Positions 42,182 to 52,675 of a stretch of 64,000 bases of DNA are shown here, piece after piece (the stretch's first letter is position 1; every line of letters starts with the position of its first letter). The stretch is from CAZUZS01 sp964624795 (lineage in GTDB: Bacteria; Calditrichota; Calditrichia; RBG-13-44-9), in assembly GCA_964624795.1 (NCBI GenBank), contig CAZUZS010000018.1, positions 1 to 64,000 of the forward strand, written 5' to 3'. The translations under genes were made by a program, and so were the position numbers. The notes beneath the pieces are model-generated. The model saw nothing but the letters and a program-made list of their open reading frames with translations. It had not been told where the DNA came from and ran no database searches.

Positions 42182-45100
42182 CTATTTCATCAACAGCATT
42201 TTCTTTACTGCCTGGAAGCCATTATTTGAGACCATTTTCGTAAAGTAAACACCCGAGGCAGAAGGTATGCCGTGGCCGTCAATCCCATTCCAGACTACCT
42301 TGTGGTATCCCGGTGTAAAAATCCGGTTGGCCAGTACTTTAACCTCCTGTCCCAACGAGTTATAAACTATGATTTTTACCTGTGACCTTTGCGGCACCGC
42401 GAAGCCAATTGTGGTCTGCGGATTAAACGGGTTAGGATAATTCGGCTGCAACTGAAAACTTTGCGGTAACGTGCTCGTTAGTGGGGCATCAATTGCGGTG
42501 ATGGGGCTGTTGAGATAATTCAGCACCCGTTCCATGAGCGTCGCCCGCCGACCAAAATCGTTGATGGCCTCATAGCCAAATCCCAAAAACACTGCTTTGG
42601 CATTTGTTGCCGAATTTTCATAGCGAACTGCTGCCGGCGAGACGGTTCCGCCCCCGTAATAGAAAATCGGTGTGGTTGTCGTGGAGTCAACAACCTGGAG
42701 CACATCGCTGGAAGTCTGGTTGTTCGCTCCGCCTGTACTGCTAACTACAAGTATAAGGCCATCTGCAATCACATCTCCAGTAACTCCCCGCACCAGGGTT
42801 GTCACCGTATTTTGTGCAAAATCAACACCCAGGTAGTCCAACAACAGGCTGCCCTGGTTGGTTTCGGCTATATCCTGCCCCGTGAGAAACAGTTTACCAC
42901 CAGTGAGCAAATGATCTTCCAGTTCCAATCGTTCGTATTCGGTAAGTGGCGTGCTGGAACTGTCACCGGTAAACCAGATAATCGTCCGGCTGGGATATGC
43001 ATTCCGCACAGCCGCGGTCGGAACGCCATCTATCTGCGTATCCCACAGGTGGTAGCTCATGTGAATTTGATCGAGAGCTTCGGTAAAATATTGTTGGTAA
43101 TCCTGTCCCTGGTCATCATCTACCAGCATAACATCCGCCGGCGACAAAACGACATCATAATTTAGTGGTGTTGTCGACAGCGATATGTTGAGCAAGGTCG
43201 TGAAAGGAAATGGCGTTCTGGGAAAAACTTCAATATCGTATAAACCGATAATCGTCGGCAATGAGTAAAAGCCATTTGTATCGGTCATTACGGAGGTATA
43301 TGGACCGGACACGGGATTGCCATGGGCAAAAAGAACGAGTTCGGCAGGAATTCCATTGCCGGTGCTGTCTTTCACCTGTCCTGATATAGTAGAAACAATT
43401 TGGGGTTCAAGGGAAATATCTACAGTGTCCGGCGTCTGGAATGGCAGTGTCAGGCTCACGGTTGTATCGCGGTAACCAAATGTCCTAATATCAAGATTAA
43501 CATTCGGAGCAAAAGAAGCGAAACTATAAGCACCACTGGAATCTGTTACTAATGTTCGACCGGTTTCCTGCATTGTAATCTCGGAATAAGGAACCGGATC
43601 CCCGGTTGCTGAACTTCGCACTATTCCTGAAAGCAAATGAGAAAAGGTAGTGGCCGTTACCCAGGTCCCCCAGGTATTGGTAGCCGCTGCATATTCCACG
43701 AACGACCAGATGGCATTTGTGGTTGGATCTAGCGCAATTCCCATGTAGTCGCCCCATCTGTTTCGAGTACCACTATAGGTAACCACGTAATTCCCCTGAC
43801 CACCCTTGATTGTAACACTGGGAGGCAAGCCGGGAGGATCGGTGTCGCGGCGACCAGTATAATAGGCACCGGCATACTCATCGTCTCCGCTGCGCGAAAA
43901 AGCCATTACCATATTTTTGTTGGAATCCACCTGAACGGCAGGATAAAGATAGTAGTAACCATTTGCACCAAAGGTGACATCTTCCAGAGCGGTCTGGTTA
44001 ACGACATCGATCCGTACATAACGGGCGTAGGCATAAACATTGCCGGTGCCTCCTGCCACGGCTGTTGCCGACCACAGCGAACCATCCATGTACACGGCGT
44101 TACGATATGCTCTGCGGCCGGAATCGATAAGCGGATTTCCGCCACCCAACTGGTTCCCATCCGGGGGCGATAGCGTTGCTGTAACCGGCACATTGTAAGC
44201 CGTAAATGAGGGGCTGCCTAACGGATCTGTAAGCTTCCAGATTGTTACAAAAGTGCCCGTATAAAAGGGACTATCCACAATGAAATATGTGGCATCGGGC
44301 TGTCCAAAATGAACTGCTGCGACGGGGGGACCATCCACCCTCTGAGATAAATATTGCGGAACACGCAAATCCCAAAAATCAGTGTAATTTACCGGACCAC
44401 AGGTATTTGCGTACAATTGCGATTTGGGGATTATGCGGATTTTACAATAATTGAAGCCCCCGGAAAAAGCAAACATACGGCCGGAGATATAGAATGCATC
44501 CTGATCGAGTCCGATCTTCGGGTAGTCGGCCCAGTTGGAAGTGGTCGTCGATCCGTTTTTATTAGCAGGAAAAGCATAATTGCACCAATCACCCATCGGG
44601 TCATCATCATCGGATACCGAAACCAGGTAATAAGGTTGATTTGGCAAAGCCTCGCTATCCCATACCATCACCCAGCGTCCAGCATAATGATCATATACAA
44701 TTTGCGGGTCGAAAGGATCAGCATTTGCGGCGACATTATTAAACCAGCTATTGGCATCCCGTTGAAACAATTTATTTCCTACTTTATCATAGATGGCAAA
44801 GCTGGTATTAACCGTCACTATCACGTGGTTTGGTCCGGCTGCCATGTGCGGGTCGGGCGGAATAGAGTTCCCCATCAAAAGGCCCTGAAAGTCTACCATA
44901 ATCCCCGGTGCCAGGGGATTGGCAGGCAATGGGGCTTTGGCGCTTCGATCAATAACCACATTGCTGCCTAAAGGGGCAGAAGGTGGTGTATGGTTGAGCG
45001 CATCACTCAATAACGGCGGATTTTCCTCCTCTTCCCACTCCCGGTTGTAGATCGCCGGCGGGTAAATGGGCATAGGACGTCCCAAGAATGTTCCGGTTGA

Positions 45101-45274
45101 AACCATTGCTCCACTGGCAACGGTGCCGGTGGCCGGTCCCTGATATAACGATTGGGCAAAAACATCCATTCCGGAAAGCATCAGAAAAACTGCAATCACA
45201 AACATTATACTCAATAAGGAACGGAACGGTTGGATCAATAAATTTGAAAATTTCTCGTAATCAAATTTCATCAT
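42182..45274 (-). CDS. Very large secreted surface protein with Por-type sorting domain
   Basis: 1030 residues with a signal peptide (about 1-40). The N-terminal half (about 85-500) is a beta-rich domain: MVDFQGLLMGNSIPPDPHM, HVIVTVNTSFAIYDKVG, DPQIVYDHYAGRWVMVWDS and YYLVSVSDDDDPMG recall beta-propeller-like surface proteins. It is followed by carboxypeptidase-regulatory-like repeats (about 505-700), an alpha/beta module (about 712-920) with MLVDDDQGQDY, IIWFTGD and LFLTGQDIA that is homologous to the one in the matrixin-like protease gene, and a sorting domain with NYPNPFNPQTTIGF and final AVKKMLLMK. No catalytic motif was found. The start is chosen for GGAGAG 9 nt upstream and normal signal peptide. 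Confidence 0.8.
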   Translation of the reverse strand: MMKFDYEKFSNLLIQPFRSLLSIMFVIAVFLMLSGMDVFAQSLYQGPATGTVASGAMVSTGTFLGRPMPIYPPAIYNREWEEEENPPLLSDALNHTPPSAPLGSNVVIDRSAKAPLPANPLAPGIMVDFQGLLMGNSIPPDPHMAAGPNHVIVTVNTSFAIYDKVGNKLFQRDANSWFNNVAANADPFDPQIVYDHYAGRWVMVWDSEALPNQPYYLVSVSDDDDPMGDWCNYAFPANKNGSTTTSNWADYPKIGLDQDAFYISGRMFAFSGGFNYCKIRIIPKSQLYANTCGPVNYTDFWDLRVPQYLSQRVDGPPVAAVHFGQPDATYFIVDSPFYTGTFVTIWKLTDPLGSPSFTAYNVPVTATLSPPDGNQLGGGNPLIDSGRRAYRNAVYMDGSLWSATAVAGGTGNVYAYARYVRIDVVNQTALEDVTFGANGYYYLYPAVQVDSNKNMVMAFSRSGDDEYAGAYYTGRRDTDPPGLPPSVTIKGGQGNYVVTYSGTRNRWGDYMGIALDPTTNAIWSFVEYAAATNTWGTWVTATTFSHLLSGIVRSSATGDPVPYSEITMQETGRTLVTDSSGAYSFASFAPNVNLDIRTFGYRDTTVSLTLPFQTPDTVDISLEPQIVSTISGQVKDSTGNGIPAELVLFAHGNPVSGPYTSVMTDTNGFYSLPTIIGLYDIEVFPRTPFPFTTLLNISLSTTPLNYDVVLSPADVMLVDDDQGQDYQQYFTEALDQIHMSYHLWDTQIDGVPTAAVRNAYPSRTIIWFTGDSSSTPLTEYERLELEDHLLTGGKLFLTGQDIAETNQGSLLLDYLGVDFAQNTVTTLVRGVTGDVIADGLILVVSSTGGANNQTSSDVLQVVDSTTTTPIFYYGGGTVSPAAVRYENSATNAKAVFLGFGYEAINDFGRRATLMERVLNYLNSPITAIDAPLTSTLPQSFQLQPNYPNPFNPQTTIGFAVPQRSQVKIIVYNSLGQEVKVLANRIFTPGYHKVVWNGIDGHGIPSASGVYFTKMVSNNGFQAVKKMLLMK

Positions 45275-45591
45275 AATACCACTCTCCATTTTTTGTATGA
45301 CATGATGCAAAATATAATTTCCGGAAAAACGGATTACCACAAAAAATTGGCAAAAAATAAGGGATAGCAGGCAAATAGAGGATTAAATATCGTCTCCCGA
45401 CCTTTTAAGCCGGTAGTGGCCTTTCAATCGTCAATCCATTAAGCCTTTTTTTCCAAATCGAAATGCGACGCTACTGACGGCAGGTCGGAATACTTAATCA
45501 AAATGAAATATACAAATCCGCATTGCCACAAAAAAGATGGCTGTCCCCGCCGGGAACAGCCATCAGGAGAATTAAAAGATTTTGTACAAAC
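45275..45591. other. Intergenic region
   Basis: 317 nt between the large surface protein and the PorV/PorQ-family gene. It holds the terminator of the upstream operon (45530-45564) and presumably the promoter of the surface protein; a TATATT lies 40-50 bp before its start, but the matching -35 is unclear. Confidence 0.5.
45530..45564 (-). terminator. Intrinsic terminator of the TonB-receptor/PorV-like operon
   Basis: GATGGCTGT and ACAGCCATC (9-bp arms, extended by CCC/GGG pairs) enclose a short loop; on the minus strand a T-run of six follows. It lies 28 nt after the stop at 45592. Confidence 0.85.
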
Positions 45592-46611
45592 TTACATTCC
45601 TAATTTTATGGTAAATACATGATTCGCATCAAAATAATCAGTTAGCTGTCGATATGCATAATCAAGATAAAAATCAAAATTCGAGACAGTATATTTTAGG
45701 CCTGCACCAACAGATGCACCGAAAATATTATTGTCCTGTTCCTGTGCATTGTAAGTGTAACCACCCCTCAGGAAGAACAGGTCGTTAAAGGCATATTCAA
45801 TTCCACCGATTAATTTGTCCGATGCATCATTGTGGTTAGTAAATGCACCGGTCAGCGAGACTGAATTTTCTTCATTCATGTTAACCCGATAGGAAAGCCC
45901 AAATTCAAAAAGTGACGGAATATCGGATGACAGCGGCACGCCGCGGAAATATCCCTGGTCGGCGCCCGGTGTCGAATTCGGAATGCGAAAAGTGCGTTCC
46001 AGGTTTCTGCCATCGTATTGCATCTTGCTTCCCACATTCTTCATTACCACGCCGAGCCGGAGAAACCTGTTAAATGCATACTGAACACCAAGGTCGATTG
46101 CAAAGGCGCTGGCATTGGTCTGCATGATGCTCTCCGAAATATATTTCCCGGTAATACCGGCAGTGATCCGATCGGTGAGAGCGCGGCTGTAGGAAAGACC
46201 GGCAATCACAAACGCCGGCGAGTAGGTATTTCCCGTGCCATCCGGAAATGTTTCAGTCGTTTCCTCGATCTCCCCGAAATTCAGGCTTTTAATGGACAAC
46301 CCAAACGCGCCAAGGGAACGGCCATTAAAAACACCGGCAATGTAATTTACCTTTATGTCGGCGATGTATGTCATGTTGCTAAACATGAACTCGGACTTGG
46401 GATAGGCTGCAATACCGGCGGGATTGTAATAGATTGCCTCAGCTCCGCTGGCGGTACTCACAACTGCCCCACCCAGCGCGATTGAGCGCGCACCAATAGG
46501 TATCAATAGTTGTGAGCCGCTGGTTGTTCCTTGCCTCGATGTATCGCCAGCATAGCTAAAGCTCACTAAAAATATGAGCACGAGGGCTATGAAGAAGATC
46601 TTCTTTTTCAT
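45592..46611 (-). CDS. PorV/PorQ family outer-membrane barrel
   Basis: 339 residues, signal peptide 1-21. The mature start GSQLLIPIGARSIALGGAV, then SGAEAIYYNPAGIAAYPKSE, is the signature of the PorV/PorQ group (UPF0164), outer-membrane beta-barrels that in type 9 secretion help bring cargo with sorting domains to the surface. The C-terminus ends in VFTIKLGM. It follows the 1046-residue Por-sorted protein by 46 nt on the same strand and ends at a terminator. AGAGG is 8 nt before the ATG. Which of PorV or PorQ, and whether it works in secretion, cannot be said from sequence alone. Confidence 0.82.
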   Translation of the reverse strand: MKKKIFFIALVLIFLVSFSYAGDTSRQGTTSGSQLLIPIGARSIALGGAVVSTASGAEAIYYNPAGIAAYPKSEFMFSNMTYIADIKVNYIAGVFNGRSLGAFGLSIKSLNFGEIEETTETFPDGTGNTYSPAFVIAGLSYSRALTDRITAGITGKYISESIMQTNASAFAIDLGVQYAFNRFLRLGVVMKNVGSKMQYDGRNLERTFRIPNSTPGADQGYFRGVPLSSDIPSLFEFGLSYRVNMNEENSVSLTGAFTNHNDASDKLIGGIEYAFNDLFFLRGGYTYNAQEQDNNIFGASVGAGLKYTVSNFDFYLDYAYRQLTDYFDANHVFTIKLGM

Positions 46612-46657
46612 TGTCTGTACCTCTTATTCTAAATTTAATTTTGCATTTCACCAATTA

Positions 46658-49600
46658 TTAATACCTGTCAATCCGCTCTTCTCTCTGGATCACAGCAAAT
46701 TTGAGAGTTTTTTGGCCAACACCGGGTACCTCGATATGGGCAATATACATACCTGAGGCGACTTTCAATCCGGCTTGGTTTTTCAAATCCCAGTATAATT
46801 CATTGGACTGGTCATTCTTTTCAAGCGTCCGGATAAGGCTGCCTGCCAAATCGAATATTCGAATTGTCGCTTTGTTATCCAGATGAGTGAATTTCAGACG
46901 CGGCTGGTCATAGCTGGTTTCATATGTGCTGTAGGCAAAGTACGGATTGGGCACCGCTTTAACTTTGTCTAATAGGTCTTTTCTATCATCAATAGTCAAA
47001 TTTTCAACCAGACTTCCTGTACCGAAAGTAAACCGATCAAGATTGCTATTAGGATATTTAGGGACAAGCACAAGGCTAAACTTTGCTGACTGAACAAGAC
47101 TATCGGCTACTGGTACTATTCTCATAATAACGTACGCATCTGCCTGGAACAGGGAATCCTGATTTGGCCGTCCAGTATATCCATAGGTAGGATCGTAGTC
47201 ACTGGTCATAATAATGACTTGAGTATTAGTGTTGAAGTTTAGGTCACCGGTGGGTGAGTTCCATGCGATGTTTAACTGACGTTCGTTCGAGGGATCAGAA
47301 ATATCGTATGCCCTGACAAAGACATCACGTACGCCACGGAGTATGGTATAATTCCCAATGTATGAAAAGCCTTGTGCAACATTGGTGGTGTCGAAATCAA
47401 CACGCACAGGAAAGTATTCATCTTTCCTGATATCGCTCTCAAAACCACTCGGCAGTCTATTAAGTTCATGTTTCACCAAATCGATACTGCGATCATAAAC
47501 CGCATGTTCTCCGTAATAGAAAGCTTTCATCCCTTTATCGGGACTCTGTAACCAGACATCGGAAGGTTGATCAGCCACTACAAGTGCAGTATCTAATTCG
47601 TCAGAAACCGTTACAATTTTTGCCGAAATACCATCGAAGATTGGGAAAGTCCAGTCATTGGGAGTTGGTGCCTGGTAAGTCATGCTATCCAATTTTACCA
47701 CGCCGGTTGTTTTATCGGTTAATCTCCAAAGATTTCCATCATCGTAAAAATCAACCACATATTCATCGCCAGTCACTTCATTTCTATTCACCACATCAAC
47801 AAAAACCGAACCTTTATATATATCAATAGAATCCGAACCCAAAATAACCTGGTTCGGTAGAGTTCTGTCACCTGTATAAACGGCACCTTCACTCCTGAAC
47901 GGTTCAAATTCCGAAGACCTGGTGGTGACACTTATGAAACCAGCCTGGCGGTTAGACTCCAGAAAATCGGCCGGGCCGGATAATATATAGTCATTAGTAG
48001 CGGGTGTCGCTTCATAGGGTACGGCAAAGGTCTGGTTGATGCTGAGCGCAGTAACTGCGAAGTAATATTCCTGGTTTGGTATTAAAGGATTATCATTATT
48101 AAAGGCATCGGTTGTGATATCCAATTTAATAATAGCAGAACCAGGATCCGCAAAACTCGTGGAATCAATATTGTTGTAGCCATCCCATACCTTTTGGATG
48201 GTACCATTTGACATATGCATGTACAGCGCACCATACTTATCGCCCAGATCATACCTTTTGATTATTTTAGCATTCTCTACGTTATTGACAACATCGCTGG
48301 GATTGTTAGATTTGAGCTGAAATACTTTAAGCGCTTCAAAAACCTGGCGGTTCAGCAGCTTATCCGTCACATCATACCTTCCGGTGCCATTGGCTTCGAG
48401 ATTGATGACCAATTCGATTTTCTGGTCGAAAACACGCGCAGTGACTACAGGTGCAGGAGGTGGACCAGCAATAAAGAAGTTTGCGTTATAAGCGCTTTGT
48501 GCCACAACATCGGTTTCTTTCAATTTGGCTAAGCTTCCCAGAGCGTCGCTGCCTTGCGCAACCATATAGGCGACAACTACGTCTTGTGTATCGTGCGCAG
48601 CAAGCTGGAATGGGCCGCAGTTTACCATAAATCGCTTATCTGCCGGATTATCATCCAACCATCCCTCCCCGGTAATGGGATCACCGCTAAAGATATAACG
48701 CGGATCGGTGGTTTCCGTACCGCCATCTCCCCATTCGGACGGTATTAGCGGATTACCAAGTCGATCCAATCCTCCTTCCTGGTAATTGCGTGCCACCTGA
48801 GCTACATCGGGATCACCTATCTTGGCATCACTCTGGATATAAAACATAAAGGAGGTCATCGGCAAATTTTTCTTATCGTACAGCGTATCGATTCCAAAGA
48901 ATGGACCGCGGTATAAATATGCCGTATCTCCGGGAGAATCGACGATCGGTCCCTGGAAAAAATCCACACCGTGTGCCGGTGGATTAGGTCCATAATTCGC
49001 GTCATCCGCATCATTATAAACATAACCCATACTCAAGGTGGTATCACAACCGATTAAATCATCATAGGCATCCCCCAAATCCGGGTCTTCCCACTGAGAA
49101 AAGATCAGATCCTGGATGTCGTAATCGTTGACATTAATAAAGCGATAGCGGAAGAAGATAACATCGCCCAATGCATCGGCCCGGGCAAATGCCCACGCCT
49201 GCTGGTGAATCTCGATGCCCAGCGGAAGGGTTCCCAGACGAGGGGTTCGCTGGGTAGAGGATGTTCCATCATTAAGCACTTCCCAGATTACCTTGTCGCC
49301 TAACATATCCGGCTTATCCACGTCCGGATTATAAATGCCGTCACCATCCAGATCCTGAAAATCCGCTCCCAATGCCACGGCATTGGCCCAATCCTTATAG
49401 GCATCGCTGCCAGGGCCGTCTGCAGCTGAGACTACATAGAATTTGGCTTCATCGGCGGTAGGATCCATTTCCCATTTTCCTGGCTGCCATTCTTCGATAA
49501 GGGAGGCAGGAGCCATCCACGAGGCCCGGAGTTCACCATTCACATAACCCGTGCAGGCAAAGCCGCCGGAGAACAGAAAGCTCAGCGTGGTTTGCCCGTT

Positions 49601-49798
49601 GGGGTACCAGCTCTGACCATCTTCGCCCACTGATCCCTGGTTGTTAAGGGGAAGATCGATATTATTGATATTCATGCGAACCACTTCCCCTAAAATACCA
49701 GGCTTTTGAAAACCCAGCTTATTTTCCATATCTCTTGCATAAAGGAATGTAGCCAACAAGGATAGAATAAAACAGGTTAAGAGGATTTTACTTCTCAT
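46658..49798 (-). CDS. Large secreted protein of unknown function (Calditrichota/Ignavibacteria type)
   Basis: 1046 residues with a signal peptide (1-21, LSLLATFLYA). The N-terminal part has conserved-looking NIDLPLNNQGSVGEDGQSWYPNG and a calcium-like DLDGDGIYNPDVD loop, followed by an Asp-rich region and beta domains. Near the C-terminus PNPYFAYSTYE and RIFDLAGSLIRTLEK followed by SGMYIAHIEVPG resemble a sorting-type beta domain, but the typical end Lys is absent and the chain ends QREERIDRY. I recognise the general family (hypothetical proteins beside TonB receptors in this lineage) but no function. It is the middle gene of TonB receptor - this - PorV-like, 37 nt from each neighbour. Confidence 0.72.
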   Translation of the reverse strand: MRSKILLTCFILSLLATFLYARDMENKLGFQKPGILGEVVRMNINNIDLPLNNQGSVGEDGQSWYPNGQTTLSFLFSGGFACTGYVNGELRASWMAPASLIEEWQPGKWEMDPTADEAKFYVVSAADGPGSDAYKDWANAVALGADFQDLDGDGIYNPDVDKPDMLGDKVIWEVLNDGTSSTQRTPRLGTLPLGIEIHQQAWAFARADALGDVIFFRYRFINVNDYDIQDLIFSQWEDPDLGDAYDDLIGCDTTLSMGYVYNDADDANYGPNPPAHGVDFFQGPIVDSPGDTAYLYRGPFFGIDTLYDKKNLPMTSFMFYIQSDAKIGDPDVAQVARNYQEGGLDRLGNPLIPSEWGDGGTETTDPRYIFSGDPITGEGWLDDNPADKRFMVNCGPFQLAAHDTQDVVVAYMVAQGSDALGSLAKLKETDVVAQSAYNANFFIAGPPPAPVVTARVFDQKIELVINLEANGTGRYDVTDKLLNRQVFEALKVFQLKSNNPSDVVNNVENAKIIKRYDLGDKYGALYMHMSNGTIQKVWDGYNNIDSTSFADPGSAIIKLDITTDAFNNDNPLIPNQEYYFAVTALSINQTFAVPYEATPATNDYILSGPADFLESNRQAGFISVTTRSSEFEPFRSEGAVYTGDRTLPNQVILGSDSIDIYKGSVFVDVVNRNEVTGDEYVVDFYDDGNLWRLTDKTTGVVKLDSMTYQAPTPNDWTFPIFDGISAKIVTVSDELDTALVVADQPSDVWLQSPDKGMKAFYYGEHAVYDRSIDLVKHELNRLPSGFESDIRKDEYFPVRVDFDTTNVAQGFSYIGNYTILRGVRDVFVRAYDISDPSNERQLNIAWNSPTGDLNFNTNTQVIIMTSDYDPTYGYTGRPNQDSLFQADAYVIMRIVPVADSLVQSAKFSLVLVPKYPNSNLDRFTFGTGSLVENLTIDDRKDLLDKVKAVPNPYFAYSTYETSYDQPRLKFTHLDNKATIRIFDLAGSLIRTLEKNDQSNELYWDLKNQAGLKVASGMYIAHIEVPGVGQKTLKFAVIQREERIDRY

Positions 49799-49834
49799 AA
49801 TTTTTACCTTTCAATTTAGAGTCCAACAAAAACC

Positions 49835-52675
49835 TTAAAACTCAAGTCGCATTCCAAGCCGAATAATTCTGGCGAGACCAAAATTTCCGGGATCCAGCTC
49901 ACGGGCTTTGTAATCGCTGATAAAACCTTGGCCGTATGTCTGAATCGGTCCTTGAGCTTCTGTGGTGAGTAAATAAGCAGTATTGTCCGGTTCACCAGTC
50001 GAACCGTAAACATCAATATAATTCCTGCGATTAAGCAAATTCTGTATCCACAAATATGGTACAATATTCATCCGTCCGAGGGTGAAAGATTTGTCTACCT
50101 TCATATCAACCCGGAAAATGCCGCCGGCATAGGCAGAATTTACGTACTGAGTAAGGTTACCATAATTGGAAGTACCGGCCAATAAGTTTACGTAAGCCAA
50201 TGGCGTATAGGGTCGGCCGCTTTCGTAAGATATGAGAAAATTTGCCCCGGCATTCTCAAAAAGCCTGAATCCAAGTAATTGAGGTCCCTGGTTTCTGCCG
50301 GCGCGAATATCCAGGTTGGCGGTCAACGTATGCCGTTGATCAAAATTGAGCGGCGCAATGGTGCGCGGCGCTTCGTTGTGGCGGCTTCTGAAAACTGCTA
50401 CAAATGCACCTGACTGTGAGGAACCGGTCCCCTCAGAGAGCGCCAACGTATAATCAACTTTTGCGCTAAATGGCCCTATGCGGCGCAGGTTGAAACTGAG
50501 GGCCAAACCTTTCACTGTGCCGAAGTCGGCGTTGAACGCGCCGATGGCTGATTTCTGGGATTGGCCATATCTGAACCATTGCATCTGCAGGTTGGTCAGT
50601 CCCTTAACATTTTTATAATAAGCTGTTATATCCAAGCTGGCAATATTCTGGATCTGCTGTTTGAAGCCGAATTCATACTGGCTGGTGCTCTCCATGTGGA
50701 GATGTCCTAGGTTCTGGCCCTGTCCGTCCATGTTTTCCAGATCATCGAGGTTAATCCAGCTATCATAGAGGTCGGTAAATCTGGGAATCTGACGGAATAC
50801 GCCGTACTGGGCATGAAATACGGTGCGTTCAGTCACCGGGTAGGCAAATCCGATACGTGGACTGACATAGCTTTCCGCCGGAGCTTTTTCAAAGTCATCG
50901 GGTGTTAATACACCATCATTGCCCAGAACATTTGTCACGTCCTTAATGCGATTGAAATTGGGGTCAAAATAATCCCACCGGAAACCCAGGTTTAAGATAA
51001 AATCGGCAAATTCGATTTTATCCTGGAAATAGGCAGCGCCCGTAATCGGCCTCTTGGGGCCGGCCTGCTCATAGGTGTCATTGGAAGTGTTCCGCATGGT
51101 TGTGCTATTGATTTCGTTTCCATAAATATCGTAACCCCAAAAAGAATTCAGCGCATTGAAATACCGCTCTTCCATCGTACGGATATCTTTCTGCACAGAA
51201 AGCGTAACCGGGCTTATCCACCAGTAACGGACGATGTTTTGTTCCAGCATTCCACCCATTTCAATCAGATGCGACTTATACTGTTTGGTGAAATTTAAAT
51301 CCCCACCGAGGGTTTGCACTTTGTATTTGTAGAATGAATTGGAAACCCTGCCGAAGGGAGCGAACACGTTGTTATCATCGACAAGCGAAGCCCGGCTGCC
51401 ATCGCCGTTGGTCAGCGTTATGCCTACCGCCGCATTTGCCAGCGAATCGCCATAAGCCATCAGGTTATCGTACCAGAAACCGTCACCCTGCTGAAAATAC
51501 TGATTCCGGTAGCGTACAGTCGCGTCCAGAAAGGCAGTTTTGCTAAATACCTGGGACAATCTGAGGGATGTTCCAATCACATCTTCTTCATTTCGGGGTA
51601 TGTGCACCGCGTTCTGCTTCGCGTAAACATGCGTATAGGCCCGTCCATCCGTAAAAGAACCGTTTGCATTAATGGTGGCCTTCAGATTTCCAAAATAGCC
51701 ATTCACTTTGCCGGTAAACCTGCGGGCAAGGGTTTTCATACCTGGGCGCACCATCTGATCGATACCAGCCGAAGGAATTATCACTCCAGATACCCTGGGC
51801 TGAGGATCATCAGTCTGCATATATTCGAACGATCCAAAGAAATCGAGCCTTTTGAAGCCGGGATATACGGGCCCCCCTAAGGTAAAAGTCGATTGATCAT
51901 AATTGTAGGCATCAGTGTAATTGGATGTAACACCTTCGAGGGAACCAAAATATTTAGGGCTTCCTCCCTTGGTTACAATATTGATTATTCCAGACTGGGC
52001 GCTGCCGTATTTGGCGCTAAACCCACCGAGTTGGGTCGAAATCTGTTCGACGGCTGCATCGGGAATGGTCCCTGCGGAATTTCCAAACAGGGCGTCATTG
52101 TAAGGAATTCCATCCACGATGAGCAGCGTTTCATTACCGCGGCCGCCTCTCACATTCAGAACGGCATTTCCGGCATCGCCGCCGCTACCGTCGGAGACAA
52201 CCACACCGGCATTAATCGCTACCACTTGGTTGATCCCTTTTACCGGGACTTTCTGAATCTGGTCTGCATCCAGCACTCTTACCGTGTTGGTGGCAGATGC
52301 TTCGAAGAATGGGCGGTCGGCGGTGACAACAATCTGTTCACCAATATCAATGGCGCCCTCTTCCATCACCACGTCAAGACGTTTGGTAATATCCGGCACA
52401 ATCCGGATTCCGTCATATTCAATGGTCTTGTAACCAACATAATCGAAGGTTACCTTGTAGGTACCGGCAGGCACATTTAATATGACATAGTACCCGTCCA
52501 GATCGGTGGAGGCACCCAGCAATGTCCCATCGAGTACGACATTGACACCCACCAGTGCTTCCCCGGAGTTTTTATCTTTTACAACGCCGGTCAGTTTACC
52601 GGTGGTTCCACCAAATAACTGGGAGATACTAAAAACGAGAACAACTAAAGTGATGAAAAGTAATCGTTTCATCAT
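49835..52675 (-). CDS. TonB-dependent receptor with carboxypeptidase-regulatory N-terminal domain
   Basis: 946 residues. After a signal peptide (1-22) comes a carboxypeptidase-regulatory-like domain (about 24-105; GVVKDKNSGEALVGVNVVLDG), a plug domain (about 115-235; VVTADRPFFEASATNTVRVLDADQ and VNVRGGRGNETLLIVDGIPYND) and a 22-strand-type barrel. It ends with LGMRLEF, a usual barrel end with terminal Phe. Such proteins import or bind large ligands at the outer membrane; the ligand is unknown. No SusD-like gene follows; instead the neighbour is the 1046-residue protein and the PorV-like barrel. GGAGG is 5 nt before the ATG. Confidence 0.87.
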   Translation of the reverse strand: MMKRLLFITLVVLVFSISQLFGGTTGKLTGVVKDKNSGEALVGVNVVLDGTLLGASTDLDGYYVILNVPAGTYKVTFDYVGYKTIEYDGIRIVPDITKRLDVVMEEGAIDIGEQIVVTADRPFFEASATNTVRVLDADQIQKVPVKGINQVVAINAGVVVSDGSGGDAGNAVLNVRGGRGNETLLIVDGIPYNDALFGNSAGTIPDAAVEQISTQLGGFSAKYGSAQSGIINIVTKGGSPKYFGSLEGVTSNYTDAYNYDQSTFTLGGPVYPGFKRLDFFGSFEYMQTDDPQPRVSGVIIPSAGIDQMVRPGMKTLARRFTGKVNGYFGNLKATINANGSFTDGRAYTHVYAKQNAVHIPRNEEDVIGTSLRLSQVFSKTAFLDATVRYRNQYFQQGDGFWYDNLMAYGDSLANAAVGITLTNGDGSRASLVDDNNVFAPFGRVSNSFYKYKVQTLGGDLNFTKQYKSHLIEMGGMLEQNIVRYWWISPVTLSVQKDIRTMEERYFNALNSFWGYDIYGNEINSTTMRNTSNDTYEQAGPKRPITGAAYFQDKIEFADFILNLGFRWDYFDPNFNRIKDVTNVLGNDGVLTPDDFEKAPAESYVSPRIGFAYPVTERTVFHAQYGVFRQIPRFTDLYDSWINLDDLENMDGQGQNLGHLHMESTSQYEFGFKQQIQNIASLDITAYYKNVKGLTNLQMQWFRYGQSQKSAIGAFNADFGTVKGLALSFNLRRIGPFSAKVDYTLALSEGTGSSQSGAFVAVFRSRHNEAPRTIAPLNFDQRHTLTANLDIRAGRNQGPQLLGFRLFENAGANFLISYESGRPYTPLAYVNLLAGTSNYGNLTQYVNSAYAGGIFRVDMKVDKSFTLGRMNIVPYLWIQNLLNRRNYIDVYGSTGEPDNTAYLLTTEAQGPIQTYGQGFISDYKARELDPGNFGLARIIRLGMRLEF

